A stretch of 64,000 bases of DNA, taken from assembly GCA_024234875.1 (NCBI GenBank), contig JACKNM010000004.1:437481-501480 (forward strand). The letters are read 5' to 3'. The position numbers and the translations under genes were made by a program. This document shows positions 8,795 to 17,325 of this stretch, piece by piece. The DNA is from Ectothiorhodospiraceae bacterium. GTDB taxonomy: Bacteria > Pseudomonadota > Gammaproteobacteria > HK1. The notes beneath the pieces are model-generated. The model saw only the letters and a program-made list of their open reading frames with translations. It did not search any database and was not told where the DNA came from. Each line of letters opens with the position of its first letter. The first letter of the stretch is position 1.

Positions 8795-10348
8795 TCACTC
8801 GATGCGCACCTTCGCGAACGGCAGGAACCGGAAGGGGGTGAGTGCGACCCCGTGCACGTTCGGCTTGCGCGCCGCGATCTGCATGCGCACGGTGGTGGGA
8901 CAGGTTCCCCAGTCGTCGAGCAGGATCTGCTCGGCCTGGTGATACAGCGCGTAACGTGCCTTCTCGTCCGCGGTCTCGCGCGCCTTCTCGATCAAGGCGT
9001 CGAACTCGGCATTGCTCCACCGCGAGCGGTTGTAGCGGCTCGGCCCGTACCAGACGTCCTCGAGGAAGTAGAGGCCGTCCGGATAGCCGGCGGTCCAGCC
9101 CCAGGGGAAGAACGCGACCTCGCCGGCGTTCATCGCCTTGATGTGCGTGCCACGCTCGACCACCTCGACCTCCACCGGCATCCCGAGGGCGGTCTTGAGC
9201 TGGTTCGCGTAGTAGGCGATCTCGGTCTTGCGCGGCGCGGTGCTGGTCACCTTCACCGGGGGCAGTCCCTGACCGCCGGGGTAGCCGGCCTCGGCGAGCA
9301 GTGCCTTCGCGCGCTCCGGGTCGTACGGGATCGGCCTCAAGTCCGGGTTGTAGCCGGCCACGCCCTTCGTGACCTGCCCGTAGAGCGGGAACGCCGCGCC
9401 ACCGTACAGCCCGGCCACCATGCCGTCGCGATCGATCGCGATGCAGATGGCCTCGCGCACGCGCCGATCCTTGAACGGCGCGTACTTCGTCTGGTTCAGA
9501 CCGAGGTACTGAATCTGCGCCGCGGGCACGAGCATGAGCTCGTCCTTGAACCGGGTGTCCTTGAGCATCCGCCGCCCGGCGGTGACGTCCAGGTAGACGA
9601 GATCCAGCTCGCCCGCCTCGTACATCGAGATCGCCGTGTCGTCGCTCGGCACGACGAGGAATGCCACGTCGTCGATCGCGGGCGCGCCGCCCCAGTAACC
9701 CTCGTGCGCGGCGAGCCGGACCTCCTGGCCACGCTTCCAATGGACGAAGCGAAACGGGCCGGTGCCGGCGGAGACCTTGGTGTGCCAGTCCGCCCCGTGC
9801 TCGGCGACGATGCCGCTGTCCATGATGTAGAGGGGGTAGATCGGGAACAGCACCTCGGTTCGGGTGAAGCGCACGTCGACGGTGTGATCGTCGACGACCT
9901 TCACCCCGACGAGGTCGGTCGTCTTGCCGGCCTTGACGTCGTCGGCGCCCTCGATCGCCTCCAGGTACTTGACGTTCAGCCCGCCCTTGTTACCGGGGAT
10001 CAGGAGCTGCTCGAAGCTCCACTTGACGTCGGCCGCGGTCAGCTCGCGACCGCTGTGGAACTTCACGCCCTTGCGGAGCTCGAAGCGGAAGCCGCGGTTG
10101 TCGTCGTGCGCGGACCAGCGCTCGGCCAGCGCCGGGATGACGTTGCCGTCCGCGTCGAGGCCGGTGAAGCCCTCGTAGACGTTGGCGATGATGTCGCCGG
10201 CGATGAGCTCCGAGAAGGTGATCGGGTCGACCATCGCCGGGTCGGCGGTGATGTTGAGACGCAACGTCCTGGCGTCCGCCGTGGCGGCACCGAGGAGGGT
10301 GAGCGAAAGGAGCAGAGCGAGGAGTCGACGGGGGCGCGAGCTGGGCAT
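8795..10348 (-). CDS. Periplasmic solute-binding protein of Opp/Dpp-type ABC importer (SBP_bac_5)
   Basis: 517 residues with a Sec signal peptide (basic MPSSRPRR, then a hydrophobic stretch, probable cleavage after TADA near residue 26). The mature protein has SBP_bac_5 features: an early domain with VYEGFTGLDADG and FELRKGVKFHSG, then GPFRFVHWKRGQEV, and RVREAICIAIDRDG in the hinge region. ATG at 10348 has AAGGAG about 6 nt upstream. First gene of the nine-gene minus-strand operon; it captures the substrate in the periplasm. The ligand cannot be predicted. The downstream amidohydrolases and CoA ligase suggest an amide or amino-acid derivative rather than ordinary peptides (inference). Confidence 0.93.
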   Translation of the reverse strand: MPSSRPRRLLALLLSLTLLGAATADARTLRLNITADPAMVDPITFSELIAGDIIANVYEGFTGLDADGNVIPALAERWSAHDDNRGFRFELRKGVKFHSGRELTAADVKWSFEQLLIPGNKGGLNVKYLEAIEGADDVKAGKTTDLVGVKVVDDHTVDVRFTRTEVLFPIYPLYIMDSGIVAEHGADWHTKVSAGTGPFRFVHWKRGQEVRLAAHEGYWGGAPAIDDVAFLVVPSDDTAISMYEAGELDLVYLDVTAGRRMLKDTRFKDELMLVPAAQIQYLGLNQTKYAPFKDRRVREAICIAIDRDGMVAGLYGGAAFPLYGQVTKGVAGYNPDLRPIPYDPERAKALLAEAGYPGGQGLPPVKVTSTAPRKTEIAYYANQLKTALGMPVEVEVVERGTHIKAMNAGEVAFFPWGWTAGYPDGLYFLEDVWYGPSRYNRSRWSNAEFDALIEKARETADEKARYALYHQAEQILLDDWGTCPTTVRMQIAARKPNVHGVALTPFRFLPFAKVRIE

Positions 10349-10487
10349 GGCACTCTCCTTCGTGAGGCGGACCGGTCGCGAGCCGGAGTCTAGCAGCCCG
10401 TGGCGCACGGGCGGATCACTGTGCCGCGCGACCTGCAGGGAACGCCCCGCCTCGGTGCGGCTGGCACCGACTCGGATCGTTCTCCGA

Positions 10488-11411
10488 TCACATTCGGTGC
10501 GCGAGCCGGCACGCGTGCAGCTCGCGCCGGTAGCGGATGTCGGCGATCACCGCATCGAGGAGCAGCCGCACCCGGCGCTCGAGCGTGCTCCCCGCGCGGT
10601 AGTCCGCCGGCGCGATGAAGTCGACGCGCGAGGCCGCGAGCAGCGCCTCGCAGCCCTCGCGGGCGCCGGGGCGATCGCGATTCCAGACCGCGAGCGCATG
10701 GCCACCAGCCTGCCTGGTCACCGCCATGCTCGGCACGTCGGTGAGGCCGTCGCCGATGTAGACGATGTTGGAGAACGGGATCGGACGCTCGCCCTCGGGC
10801 ATGTGGGTGTTGATGCTCTGGCGGAGATCGAGTCGGCCCTTGTTGATCCGGAAGAGATACTGGGTCTTGGTGGTGTCGGTGATCAGCACCTTGGGAAAGG
10901 TCGCCACGCCACGGCGGTCGAAGTGGTACTCCGAGGCGTAGACGCGCCGAAAGGCGGGCCGAATGGAGACGCCGTCGAGGATCTCGCGCAGACCCGCAGA
11001 CACCACGTAGTGGCCGATGCGCACCCGACCACGGCCGCGCTCGCGCACCCACGCGTCGGTGCGCGCGAACCAGCCCGGCACGCCCGGGAAGTAGCGTACG
11101 CGCCGGCCGAGCGCCCGCAGATCCGCGCGCCCGAGCCGCACCCCGCGCCGGGCGGCCTCCTCGACGAGGTGGCGCATGTAGACCAGCATCCCCTCGCACT
11201 CCGACGCCGCCACCTCGCGGTCGACCGCGCTCCAGAATGCGGCGGGCTCGATGCCGAGCTCGGGGAGCACGGTGTACTCCTGCATCGGCTGTGGAGAGAG
11301 CGTTCCGTCGAAGTCGTAGACGATCGCGATCTCGTCGCGCGCGAAGCCGACCCGCCGCCTTCCATCGATCGAGTCACCGTCTCGAGCCTTGCCACGCCCG
11401 CGGCTCGCCAT
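10488..11411 (-). CDS. HAD-superfamily phosphatase (phosphoserine-phosphatase-like, HAD-IB)
   Basis: 307 residues. The HAD nucleophile motif VYDFDGTLS lies near residue 32, followed by a large cap region. A late IVYIGDGLTDVPSM provides motif IV acidic residues, and a Lys-containing FPKVLITDTTKTQ region lies before it. The two Asp of DFDGT are present, so a phosphohydrolase activity is expected; substrate unknown. ATG at 11411 is preferred (GAGG about 10 nt upstream); a GTG at 11438 in the same frame is the alternative. It is divergent from the LLM gene, with a 56 to 83 nt shared control region containing a 7-bp hairpin (11461-11479). Confidence 0.8.
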   Translation of the reverse strand: MASRGRGKARDGDSIDGRRRVGFARDEIAIVYDFDGTLSPQPMQEYTVLPELGIEPAAFWSAVDREVAASECEGMLVYMRHLVEEAARRGVRLGRADLRALGRRVRYFPGVPGWFARTDAWVRERGRGRVRIGHYVVSAGLREILDGVSIRPAFRRVYASEYHFDRRGVATFPKVLITDTTKTQYLFRINKGRLDLRQSINTHMPEGERPIPFSNIVYIGDGLTDVPSMAVTRQAGGHALAVWNRDRPGAREGCEALLAASRVDFIAPADYRAGSTLERRVRLLLDAVIADIRYRRELHACRLAHRM

Positions 11412-11460
11412 CGTCACGCCGACCTCGCGTATGCTCACGCGGGCAACGATAACAAACCGT

Positions 11461-11479
11461 CGGCTCCGAGGCGGAGCCG
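11461..11479 (+). promoter_or_regulatory. 5' hairpin in front of the LLM gene
   Basis: CGGCTCC and GGAGCCG form a 7-bp stem with a 5-nt loop just before the ribosome binding site GGAGGAG and GTG at 11495. It may tune translation or be the operator in the divergent region; nothing more can be claimed. Confidence 0.35.
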
Positions 11480-11494
11480 GGAGGAGCGGACGAC

Positions 11495-12415
11495 GTGAAG
11501 TACGGATTCTCGCTGGTGGTGCGCGGCGCCGACGCCGGCCCGGAGACCTTCAAGACCATGGCCGAGCGCGCCGAGGCGCTCGGCATCGACTCGCTGTGGC
11601 TCAGCGCGCACGTGATCGTGCCGCGGCAGGTGAAGTCGCACTACTCGATGGTCAAGGGGCGCACCTACCCCGAGACCTGGCGCGAGTGCTACTGGGAGCC
11701 GTTCACCGTGCTCGCTTACCTGAGCGCGATCACCCGGCGCATCACGCTCGGCACCAGCGTGGTGGTGCTACCGATGCACAACCCCTTCGAGCTGGCCAAG
11801 CAGGTGGCCGAGGTGGACTGTCTGTCCGGCGGGCGGTTCGTGTTCGGGATCGGGGTCGGCTGGTTCGAGGAGGAGTTCGAGATCCTCGGGCAGAGCTACG
11901 GCAATCGCGGCAAACGCACCGACGAGGCGCTGGCGCTGATGAAGACGCTGTGGGCCGACGACCCGGTGCGCTTCGAGGGCAAGTACTACAACGTCGACGA
12001 GGCGTGGTTCTCGCCCAAGCCGGTGAGCCGCCCGCATCCGCCGATCTGGGTCGCCGGGGCGAGCACGCCGGCGCTGCGGCGCGCGGCGCGCTTCGGTGAC
12101 TACTTCCACCCGGTGCGTGCGCCACTCGCCTATCTCGAGGAGGCGAAGGTCGAGCTCGCTCGCCACGTCGCCGACGCCGGCCGCGCGCCCGGCAGCGTCG
12201 GTCTCGCGGTCAAGATGCCGCTCACCTTCCAGGACGGCCCGCCCGGCAGTGGCCAGTTCCCGACCCAGGGGCGGCCGGCCGACGTGGTCGCGGCCATCCG
12301 CGCCTACCGGGACGCCGGTGTCGACCATCTGGTGTTCGACCTGGTGCCGGAGACGCTCGCCACCGCCCTCGAGACCATGGAGCGTTTCGCCGAGGAGGTT
12401 CGCCCGCGGGTGTGA
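11495..12415 (+). CDS. LLM-class flavin-dependent oxidoreductase (TIGR03619-like)
   Basis: 306 residues, GTG start with a strong GGAGGAG site. Luciferase-like TIM barrel: early AERAEALGIDSLWLSAHV, middle LGTSVVVLPMHNPFELAKQ, then GGRFVFGIGVGWFEEEF with the GxGxGW flavin-binding loop, and HPPIWVAGAS near residue 185. Family members use reduced FMN or F420 to oxidise or reduce organic substrates. This subfamily is often annotated F420-dependent, but sequence alone does not decide the cofactor. It stands alone between a divergent HAD gene and the operon at 12575. One of four LLM genes in the window. Confidence 0.87.
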   Translation: MKYGFSLVVRGADAGPETFKTMAERAEALGIDSLWLSAHVIVPRQVKSHYSMVKGRTYPETWRECYWEPFTVLAYLSAITRRITLGTSVVVLPMHNPFELAKQVAEVDCLSGGRFVFGIGVGWFEEEFEILGQSYGNRGKRTDEALALMKTLWADDPVRFEGKYYNVDEAWFSPKPVSRPHPPIWVAGASTPALRRAARFGDYFHPVRAPLAYLEEAKVELARHVADAGRAPGSVGLAVKMPLTFQDGPPGSGQFPTQGRPADVVAAIRAYRDAGVDHLVFDLVPETLATALETMERFAEEVRPRV

Positions 12416-12574
12416 CCGGTCGCCCAATCCGACCCGGAGCGACCGCCTCGGGCACGGCGAGCACCCCGGTCGCTCGGGGGCGGTGCGATTGACGGGGGTC
12501 AACTCCCGCCGGCGGGCGGTCGTCATAGCCTTGGTCTCGCCGACCGGTCATCGAGGCGCGGAGAGCGTCGGATC

Positions 12575-13936
12575 ATGGGGAGCAGCGCACCGCGAGTCCG
12601 CCGGGTCGTGATCATGGGAGCCGCCGGCCGCGACTTCCACGTCTTCGACACCGTCTATCGGGACGATCCCGAGACCCTGGTGGTGGCATTCACCGCGACC
12701 CAGATCCCGGGCATCGCCGGTCGGCGCTACCCCGGCGCGCTCGCCGGCGATCGCTACCCCGATGGCATCCCGATTCGGGACGAGGCGGAGCTCGAGAGCA
12801 TCTGCGCCGAGCACGCGGTCGACCGCGTGGTCTTCGCCTACAGCGACGTCAGCCACGCCGAGGTGATGCATGTGGCGTCGCGCGCGCTCGCCTGCGGCGC
12901 GGACTTCGTCCTCCACGGCCCGGCGAGCACGACGATCCGGGTGCCGCGCCCGGTGATCGCGGTGTGCGCGGCGCGGACCGGTTGTGGGAAGTCGCAGGTC
13001 ACCCGCTGGATCGCCTCACGGGCGGCACGCGCCGGGCGGCGGGTGGCGGTCCTGCGTCACCCGATGCCGTACGGGGATCTGGTGGCGCAGCGGGTCCAGC
13101 GCTTCGCGGCGCCGTCGGACCTGGTCCGGGCGCGCTGCACCGCCGAGGAGCGCGAGGAGTACGAGCCACTGATCGACGCCGGGCACGTGGTCTACGCCGG
13201 CGTCGACTACGCCGCAATCGCGGCGCAAGCCGCCGACGAGGCGGACCTCCTGCTCTGGGACGGCGGCAACAACGACTTCTCCTTCCTGGCGCCGGACCTT
13301 TCGATCGCGCTGGTCGACGCGCTACGCCCGGACCAGGTGGACACCCACCACCCGGGGGAGGCGGTGGTGCGCATGGCGGATGTGGTGATCGTGGCCAAGG
13401 CCGACGTGGCGCCGCCGGCCGACGTCGAGCGGGCGTTGGCGGCGGTGGCGCGAGTCAACGCACGAGCGCGGCGGATTCGCGGCGCGTCGCCGGTGCGCCT
13501 CGACGACGCGACCGCGGTGCGCGGACGACGCGTGCTGGTGGTCGAGGACGGCCCGACACTCACCCACGGTGGCATGGACCACGGCGCCGGCGCGGTGGCG
13601 GCACGCGCCGCCGGCGCCGCCGAGCTGGTGGACCCTCGGCCCCACGCGAGCCCGCCGATCGCCGCCGCCTTCGCGCGCTACCCGCACATCGGGCCGGTCC
13701 TGCCGGCGCTCGGCTACGGTCCGGAGCAGCTCGCGGCGCTGCGCGCGACCATCGAGGCGACACCGGCCGAGGTGGTGGTGAGCGCGACCCCATGCGATCT
13801 GGCGGCGCTGATCGCGCCGTCGCGCCCGGTGGTGCGGGCGCGCTACGACTACGCCGAGCTCGACGACCCCGGTCTCGGCGCCATCGTCGACGCGTTCCTC
13901 GCGCGCCACCCGCCCGGACCGGGGATGGCCGGTTGA
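12575..13936 (+). CDS. Cyclic 2,3-diphosphoglycerate synthetase-like P-loop GTPase
   Basis: 453 residues. N-terminal Rossmann-like half (VVIMGAAGRDFHVFDTVYRD), then a P-loop AARTGCGKS at residues 132-140 and a SIMIBI-type NTPase half with DLLLWDGGNNDFSF. Similar proteins are annotated as cyclic 2,3-diphosphoglycerate synthetase or simply GTPase. In bacteria they recur beside carbamate kinase, as here: the next gene begins within this gene's stop codon. The biochemical role in bacteria is unknown; a link to carbamoyl phosphate or purine/ureide nitrogen metabolism is inference from that pairing. Start ATG at 12575; a GAGAG lies about 9 nt upstream. Confidence 0.82.
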   Translation: MGSSAPRVRRVVIMGAAGRDFHVFDTVYRDDPETLVVAFTATQIPGIAGRRYPGALAGDRYPDGIPIRDEAELESICAEHAVDRVVFAYSDVSHAEVMHVASRALACGADFVLHGPASTTIRVPRPVIAVCAARTGCGKSQVTRWIASRAARAGRRVAVLRHPMPYGDLVAQRVQRFAAPSDLVRARCTAEEREEYEPLIDAGHVVYAGVDYAAIAAQAADEADLLLWDGGNNDFSFLAPDLSIALVDALRPDQVDTHHPGEAVVRMADVVIVAKADVAPPADVERALAAVARVNARARRIRGASPVRLDDATAVRGRRVLVVEDGPTLTHGGMDHGAGAVAARAAGAAELVDPRPHASPPIAAAFARYPHIGPVLPALGYGPEQLAALRATIEATPAEVVVSATPCDLAALIAPSRPVVRARYDYAELDDPGLGAIVDAFLARHPPGPGMAG

Positions 13937-14853
13937 GGATCGTCGCCGCACTCGGGGGCAACGCGCTGCTGCGCCGTGGCGAGACCGCGGACATCGAGAC
14001 CCAACGACGCAACGTCGCCGTCGCGGCGCGGGCGCTGGCGCCGCTCGCGCGCGACCACCAGCTCGTGGTCACCCACGGCAACGGCCCGCAGATCGGGCTG
14101 CTGGCCCTGCAGGCCGCCGCCCTCGACGGCGTCGAGCCCTATCCGCTGGACGTCCTCGGCGCCGAGACCGACGGCATGCTCGGCTACCTGATCGAGCGCG
14201 CGCTGGCGCGCGAGGTACCGGGCCGCGAGGTGGTGACCGTGCTCACCTGCGTGGAGGTCGACCCCGCCGATCCGGCCTTCGCGCGCCCGACCAAACCGGT
14301 CGGTCCGATCTACCCCGCAGCACGCGCCACCGCGCTCGCCCGTGACCACGGATTCACGATGGTCGAGGAGCCGACCGGCTGGCGACGCGCGGTCGCCTCC
14401 CCGCTGCCGCGGCGCATCGTCCAGCTCGCGCCGGTCCGCACCCTGCTCGAGACCGGGCACGTGGTGGTCTGCGCCGGTGGCGGCGGCATCCCGGTGGCGG
14501 TCGATGCGGACGGCTCCGAGCGCGGGGTCGAGGCGGTGGTCGACAAGGACCGGACGTCGGCCCTGCTCGCGGAGATGCTCGGCGCCGACCGGTTGCTGCT
14601 GCTCACCGACGTCGACGCGGTGCGCACCGCCTGGCCGCCACCAGCAGGCGAGCCGATCCGCCACGCCGGGGTCTCCGCGCTCGAGGGGCGCGCCTTCGAC
14701 GCCGGCTCGATGGGCCCGAAGGTGGGGGCGGCGTGCGACTTCGTGCGGCGCACCGGCCAGCGCGCGGCCATCGGCGCGCTGGCCGACGCCACGCGCCTCG
14801 CCATGGGTGACGCCGGCACCCAGGTCGAGCCCGATCCGACGCCGCGGGTCTGA
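13933..14853 (+). CDS. arcC: Carbamate kinase
   Basis: 306 residues from TTG at 13933, whose last two bases begin the previous gene's stop (TTGA). An amino-acid-kinase fold is shown by VAALGGNALL at the N-terminus, VVTHGNGPQIGLLALQ (carbamate/phosphate site), PTKPVGPIY, VVCAGGGGIPV, VDKDRTSALLA and a late AGSMGPKVGAACDF. It makes ATP from carbamoyl phosphate and ADP (or the reverse). Length fits the family (about 310). No arginine deiminase or ornithine transcarbamylase is visible, so the carbamoyl phosphate source is elsewhere; ureide, oxamate or hydantoin-type degradation are possibilities. Coupled to the GTPase upstream. Confidence 0.92.
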   Translation: MRIVAALGGNALLRRGETADIETQRRNVAVAARALAPLARDHQLVVTHGNGPQIGLLALQAAALDGVEPYPLDVLGAETDGMLGYLIERALAREVPGREVVTVLTCVEVDPADPAFARPTKPVGPIYPAARATALARDHGFTMVEEPTGWRRAVASPLPRRIVQLAPVRTLLETGHVVVCAGGGGIPVAVDADGSERGVEAVVDKDRTSALLAEMLGADRLLLLTDVDAVRTAWPPPAGEPIRHAGVSALEGRAFDAGSMGPKVGAACDFVRRTGQRAAIGALADATRLAMGDAGTQVEPDPTPRV

Positions 14854-14935
14854 GCCGCCGCGGCGCCGGGGTATCCTGCGCACCGGCGCGGACCGAGGGC
14901 CCGAGGTGACTTCCCACACGCACGGCGGCGATTCC

Positions 14936-15766
14936 ATGCCCTCGGTTCCCGAGCACGACGCGCGCGGTGAGACCGCGGACATCTACGCCGACATTCGCGC
15001 CGTCCTCGCGGTACCCCTGGTCAACCTGGTGTGGCGCCATCTGGCCGTCTTTCCCGGCGCGCTGCCGTGGTGCTGGTCCACGGTGCGACCGCTCTACGCG
15101 AGCGGGGCGATCGATACGGCCGCGCTGGCGCTGCGCGCGGGCCTCCGGCTGCCGACGGTGGCGACGATTCCGGTCGCGCACCTGGATGCGATCGGTGTCG
15201 ACGACACCCAACGCCGCGCGGTGGGCGCGGTGCTGGACGCCTACGAGGCCGGCAACTCGCAGAACCTGGTGGCGCTGACCGCGCTGCGCCTCGCGCTCGA
15301 CGGCGGGCCGCGTCGGGTGGCGAGCCCGGGGCAGACCCCGCCGGCGAGTGAGCGTCCGATGATGCCCGTCACCCCGACCCTGCCACCGATTCCCGCGGTC
15401 GAGGCGCTCGCCGCCGAGGATGGGCTCGCGCTCCGCACCCTGAATGCGCTCGGCGCCGACGCCAGCGTCACCATCGTCGCCAGCGCCTACCGTCACCTCG
15501 GGTACTGGCCCGGCCTGCTCGGGCTCTGCGCGCGAGCGCTCGAGCCGCTGGCCGACGTGCTCCACCCCGCGATCGCCGCCGCCCGCGAGGACGCCCGGCG
15601 CCTGGCCGCCGGCCTCGTCGGCCGACTCACGCTCGACACCCCCGACGCGGAGATCACCACCACCGTCGAGGACGTGATCGACCGCTTCACCGGCGAGGCC
15701 ATCGGGCGCATGGTGGTCATGGTCCCGCTCGCGCGCCGCGCTCTGCTCGGAGGCCCGAACGCATGA
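14936..15766 (+). CDS. DehI-type (2-haloacid dehalogenase family) protein
   Basis: 276 residues from ATG at 14936 (MPSVPEHDARGE); an upstream in-frame GTG near 14906 is possible. The protein shows the internal duplication typical of DehI: a first helical repeat with VNLVWRHLAVFPGALPWCW and a second with ASAYRHLGYWPGLLGLC. DehI enzymes hydrolyse both stereoisomers of 2-haloacids through an Asp-activated water. I cannot align this one well enough to confirm the catalytic Asp and Asn, and many relatives are uncharacterised. The stop overlaps the CoA-transferase start (ATGA), so the two are coupled. Confidence 0.72.
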   Translation: MPSVPEHDARGETADIYADIRAVLAVPLVNLVWRHLAVFPGALPWCWSTVRPLYASGAIDTAALALRAGLRLPTVATIPVAHLDAIGVDDTQRRAVGAVLDAYEAGNSQNLVALTALRLALDGGPRRVASPGQTPPASERPMMPVTPTLPPIPAVEALAAEDGLALRTLNALGADASVTIVASAYRHLGYWPGLLGLCARALEPLADVLHPAIAAAREDARRLAAGLVGRLTLDTPDAEITTTVEDVIDRFTGEAIGRMVVMVPLARRALLGGPNA

Positions 15767-17178
15767 GCACCTCGAGTCCGCACACACCGCCCGATACCCG
15801 CGCCGTGGTCACCGACCTGTGGACACGCGCCGGACACGGGCCGGAAGCGCTCGACGCCCTCACCCTGACCGGAGGCGACACCCCGGTGCTGCCGTCGGTG
15901 CTCGCGGTCGACACCGCGGCCACCGCCTGCACCGCGCTCACCGGGCTGGCCGCGGCGGAGGTGCATCGCCTCGCCGGCGGACCCTGGCAGACGGTGACCG
16001 TCGATCGCCGCCACGCCGCGCTCGCCTATCGGAGCGAACGCTACCTGCGCATCGAGGGCTCGACGCCGACGGTCGAGCATCCGGCCGGGAACTACTTCCG
16101 TACTCGCGACGGTGGCTGGGTGCAGCTCCACATGGCCTACCCGCACCACCGCGACGGAACCCTTCGCCGCCTCGACTGTGGGCCGCAACGCGCGGACATC
16201 GAGCGCGCAGTGCGCGGCTGGGACGCAGCGGCGCTGGAGGAGGCCTTGTTCGAGGCCGGGGTGTGCGCCACCCGGCTTCGCGATCGCGACGCCTGGCTCG
16301 CGCATCCACAGGGCGCCGCGGTCGACGCACTACCCCCGTTCGAGCTCCTGCGCATGGACGATGCGCCACCGCGACCGCTACCGCAGGGCGACCGTCCCCT
16401 CGCCGGGCTGCGGGTGCTCGACCTGACCCACGTGATCGCCGGGCCGGTCTGTGGCCGCACCCTGGCCGAGCACGGCGCCGACGTCCTCCACGTCCACGCG
16501 CCGCATCGGCCCTCGCTGCCGCTGCTGGTGATGGACACCGGCCGCGGCAAGCGCACCACCTGTCTCGACCTTCGCGCCGGCACCGACCGCGAGCGCTTCG
16601 AGGCCCTGGTCGCCGACGCCGACGTGGTGGTCCAGGGCTATCGCCCCGGGGCGTTCGAGGCGCTGGGCTATTCCGCGCGACGTCTGGCCGCGCTCTGCCC
16701 CGGCCTCGTCTACCTGACGCTCTGCGCCTGGAGCCACGCCGGCCCCTGGCGTGACCGCCGCGGCTTCGACAGCCTGGTGCAGACCGCGAGCGGCATCGCC
16801 GACGCCGGCGGACGGGCGAGCGGCGGCGACGCCCCACGAGCGCTGCCGTGCCAGGCCCTCGACCACAGCACCGGCTATCTGGCCGCGTTCCTGGTGATGA
16901 CCGCGCTCGCGCGCCGCGCCACGATGGGTGGGAGCTGGCGCATCCGGCTATCGCTCGCGCAGACCGCGAGTTGGCTCTGGCGTCTCGGACCGGTCGACAC
17001 GCTGCACGCCCCGGATCCGACCGCCTCCGACGCGGCCGAGTTCCTCGAGGTCACCGACTCCGGCTTCGGCCGCATGCACGCGGTGCGGCCGGTGCCGGAG
17101 CTGTCGCGTACGCCGGCGTACCACGCGCTGCCGGCGCAGCCGATCGGCACCCACGATCCGGCCTGGGCGACCAGGTAG
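15763..17178 (+). CDS. CaiB/BaiF-type (family III) CoA transferase, two-segment
   Basis: 471 residues. The canonical CaiB N-terminal motif LRVLDLTHVIAGPVCGRTLAE only begins near residue 210. It is preceded by about 200 residues resembling another CoA-transferase segment (RHAALAYRSERYLRI, GNYFRTRDGGWVQLHM). RRGFDSLVQTASG carries the probable catalytic Asp. Family III enzymes move CoA between carboxylic acids. The permuted or duplicated layout is shared by a known group of about 470-residue members. Last gene of the operon starting at 12575; a GC-rich inverted repeat follows at 17186-17230. Confidence 0.86.
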   Translation: MSTSSPHTPPDTRAVVTDLWTRAGHGPEALDALTLTGGDTPVLPSVLAVDTAATACTALTGLAAAEVHRLAGGPWQTVTVDRRHAALAYRSERYLRIEGSTPTVEHPAGNYFRTRDGGWVQLHMAYPHHRDGTLRRLDCGPQRADIERAVRGWDAAALEEALFEAGVCATRLRDRDAWLAHPQGAAVDALPPFELLRMDDAPPRPLPQGDRPLAGLRVLDLTHVIAGPVCGRTLAEHGADVLHVHAPHRPSLPLLVMDTGRGKRTTCLDLRAGTDRERFEALVADADVVVQGYRPGAFEALGYSARRLAALCPGLVYLTLCAWSHAGPWRDRRGFDSLVQTASGIADAGGRASGGDAPRALPCQALDHSTGYLAAFLVMTALARRATMGGSWRIRLSLAQTASWLWRLGPVDTLHAPDPTASDAAEFLEVTDSGFGRMHAVRPVPELSRTPAYHALPAQPIGTHDPAWATR

Positions 17179-17185
17179 GAAAGTC

Positions 17186-17230
17186 GAGGGCGGTCGCGGA
17201 CCAGACCGCGCTTCGACGCGGACCGCCCTC
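17186..17230 (+). terminator. Candidate GC-rich terminator hairpin after the CoA transferase
   Basis: GAGGGCGGTC at 17186-17195 and its exact complement GACCGCCCTC at 17221-17230 bracket a 25-nt loop that can itself fold. It lies 8 nt after the stop codon. There is no T-run, so intrinsic termination is uncertain. Two near-copies of ACCGCCCTC(T/C)CCCCGGTCC follow up to about 17270. Confidence 0.4.
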
Positions 17231-17325
17231 TCCCCGGTCCCGGCCCAGACCGCCCTCCCCCGGTCCCTGAGCCACGCCGACCGCGTCCGAAGGACACGGT
17301 CGAGGGGTGTGTCGAAGGGCAGCCC

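Noticed and set aside
12435..12485. Inverted repeat GAGCGACC / GGTCGCTC as a terminator after the LLM gene at 11495
   Set aside because: Stem of 8 bp with a loop of more than 20 nt and no T-run; could arise by chance in this composition, so not listed as a feature.
12964..14853. A 629-codon protein continuing upstream of carbamate kinase
   Set aside because: Carbamate kinase begins at the ALGGNALL motif with TTG 13933; the upstream part is an out-of-frame reading of the GTPase gene.
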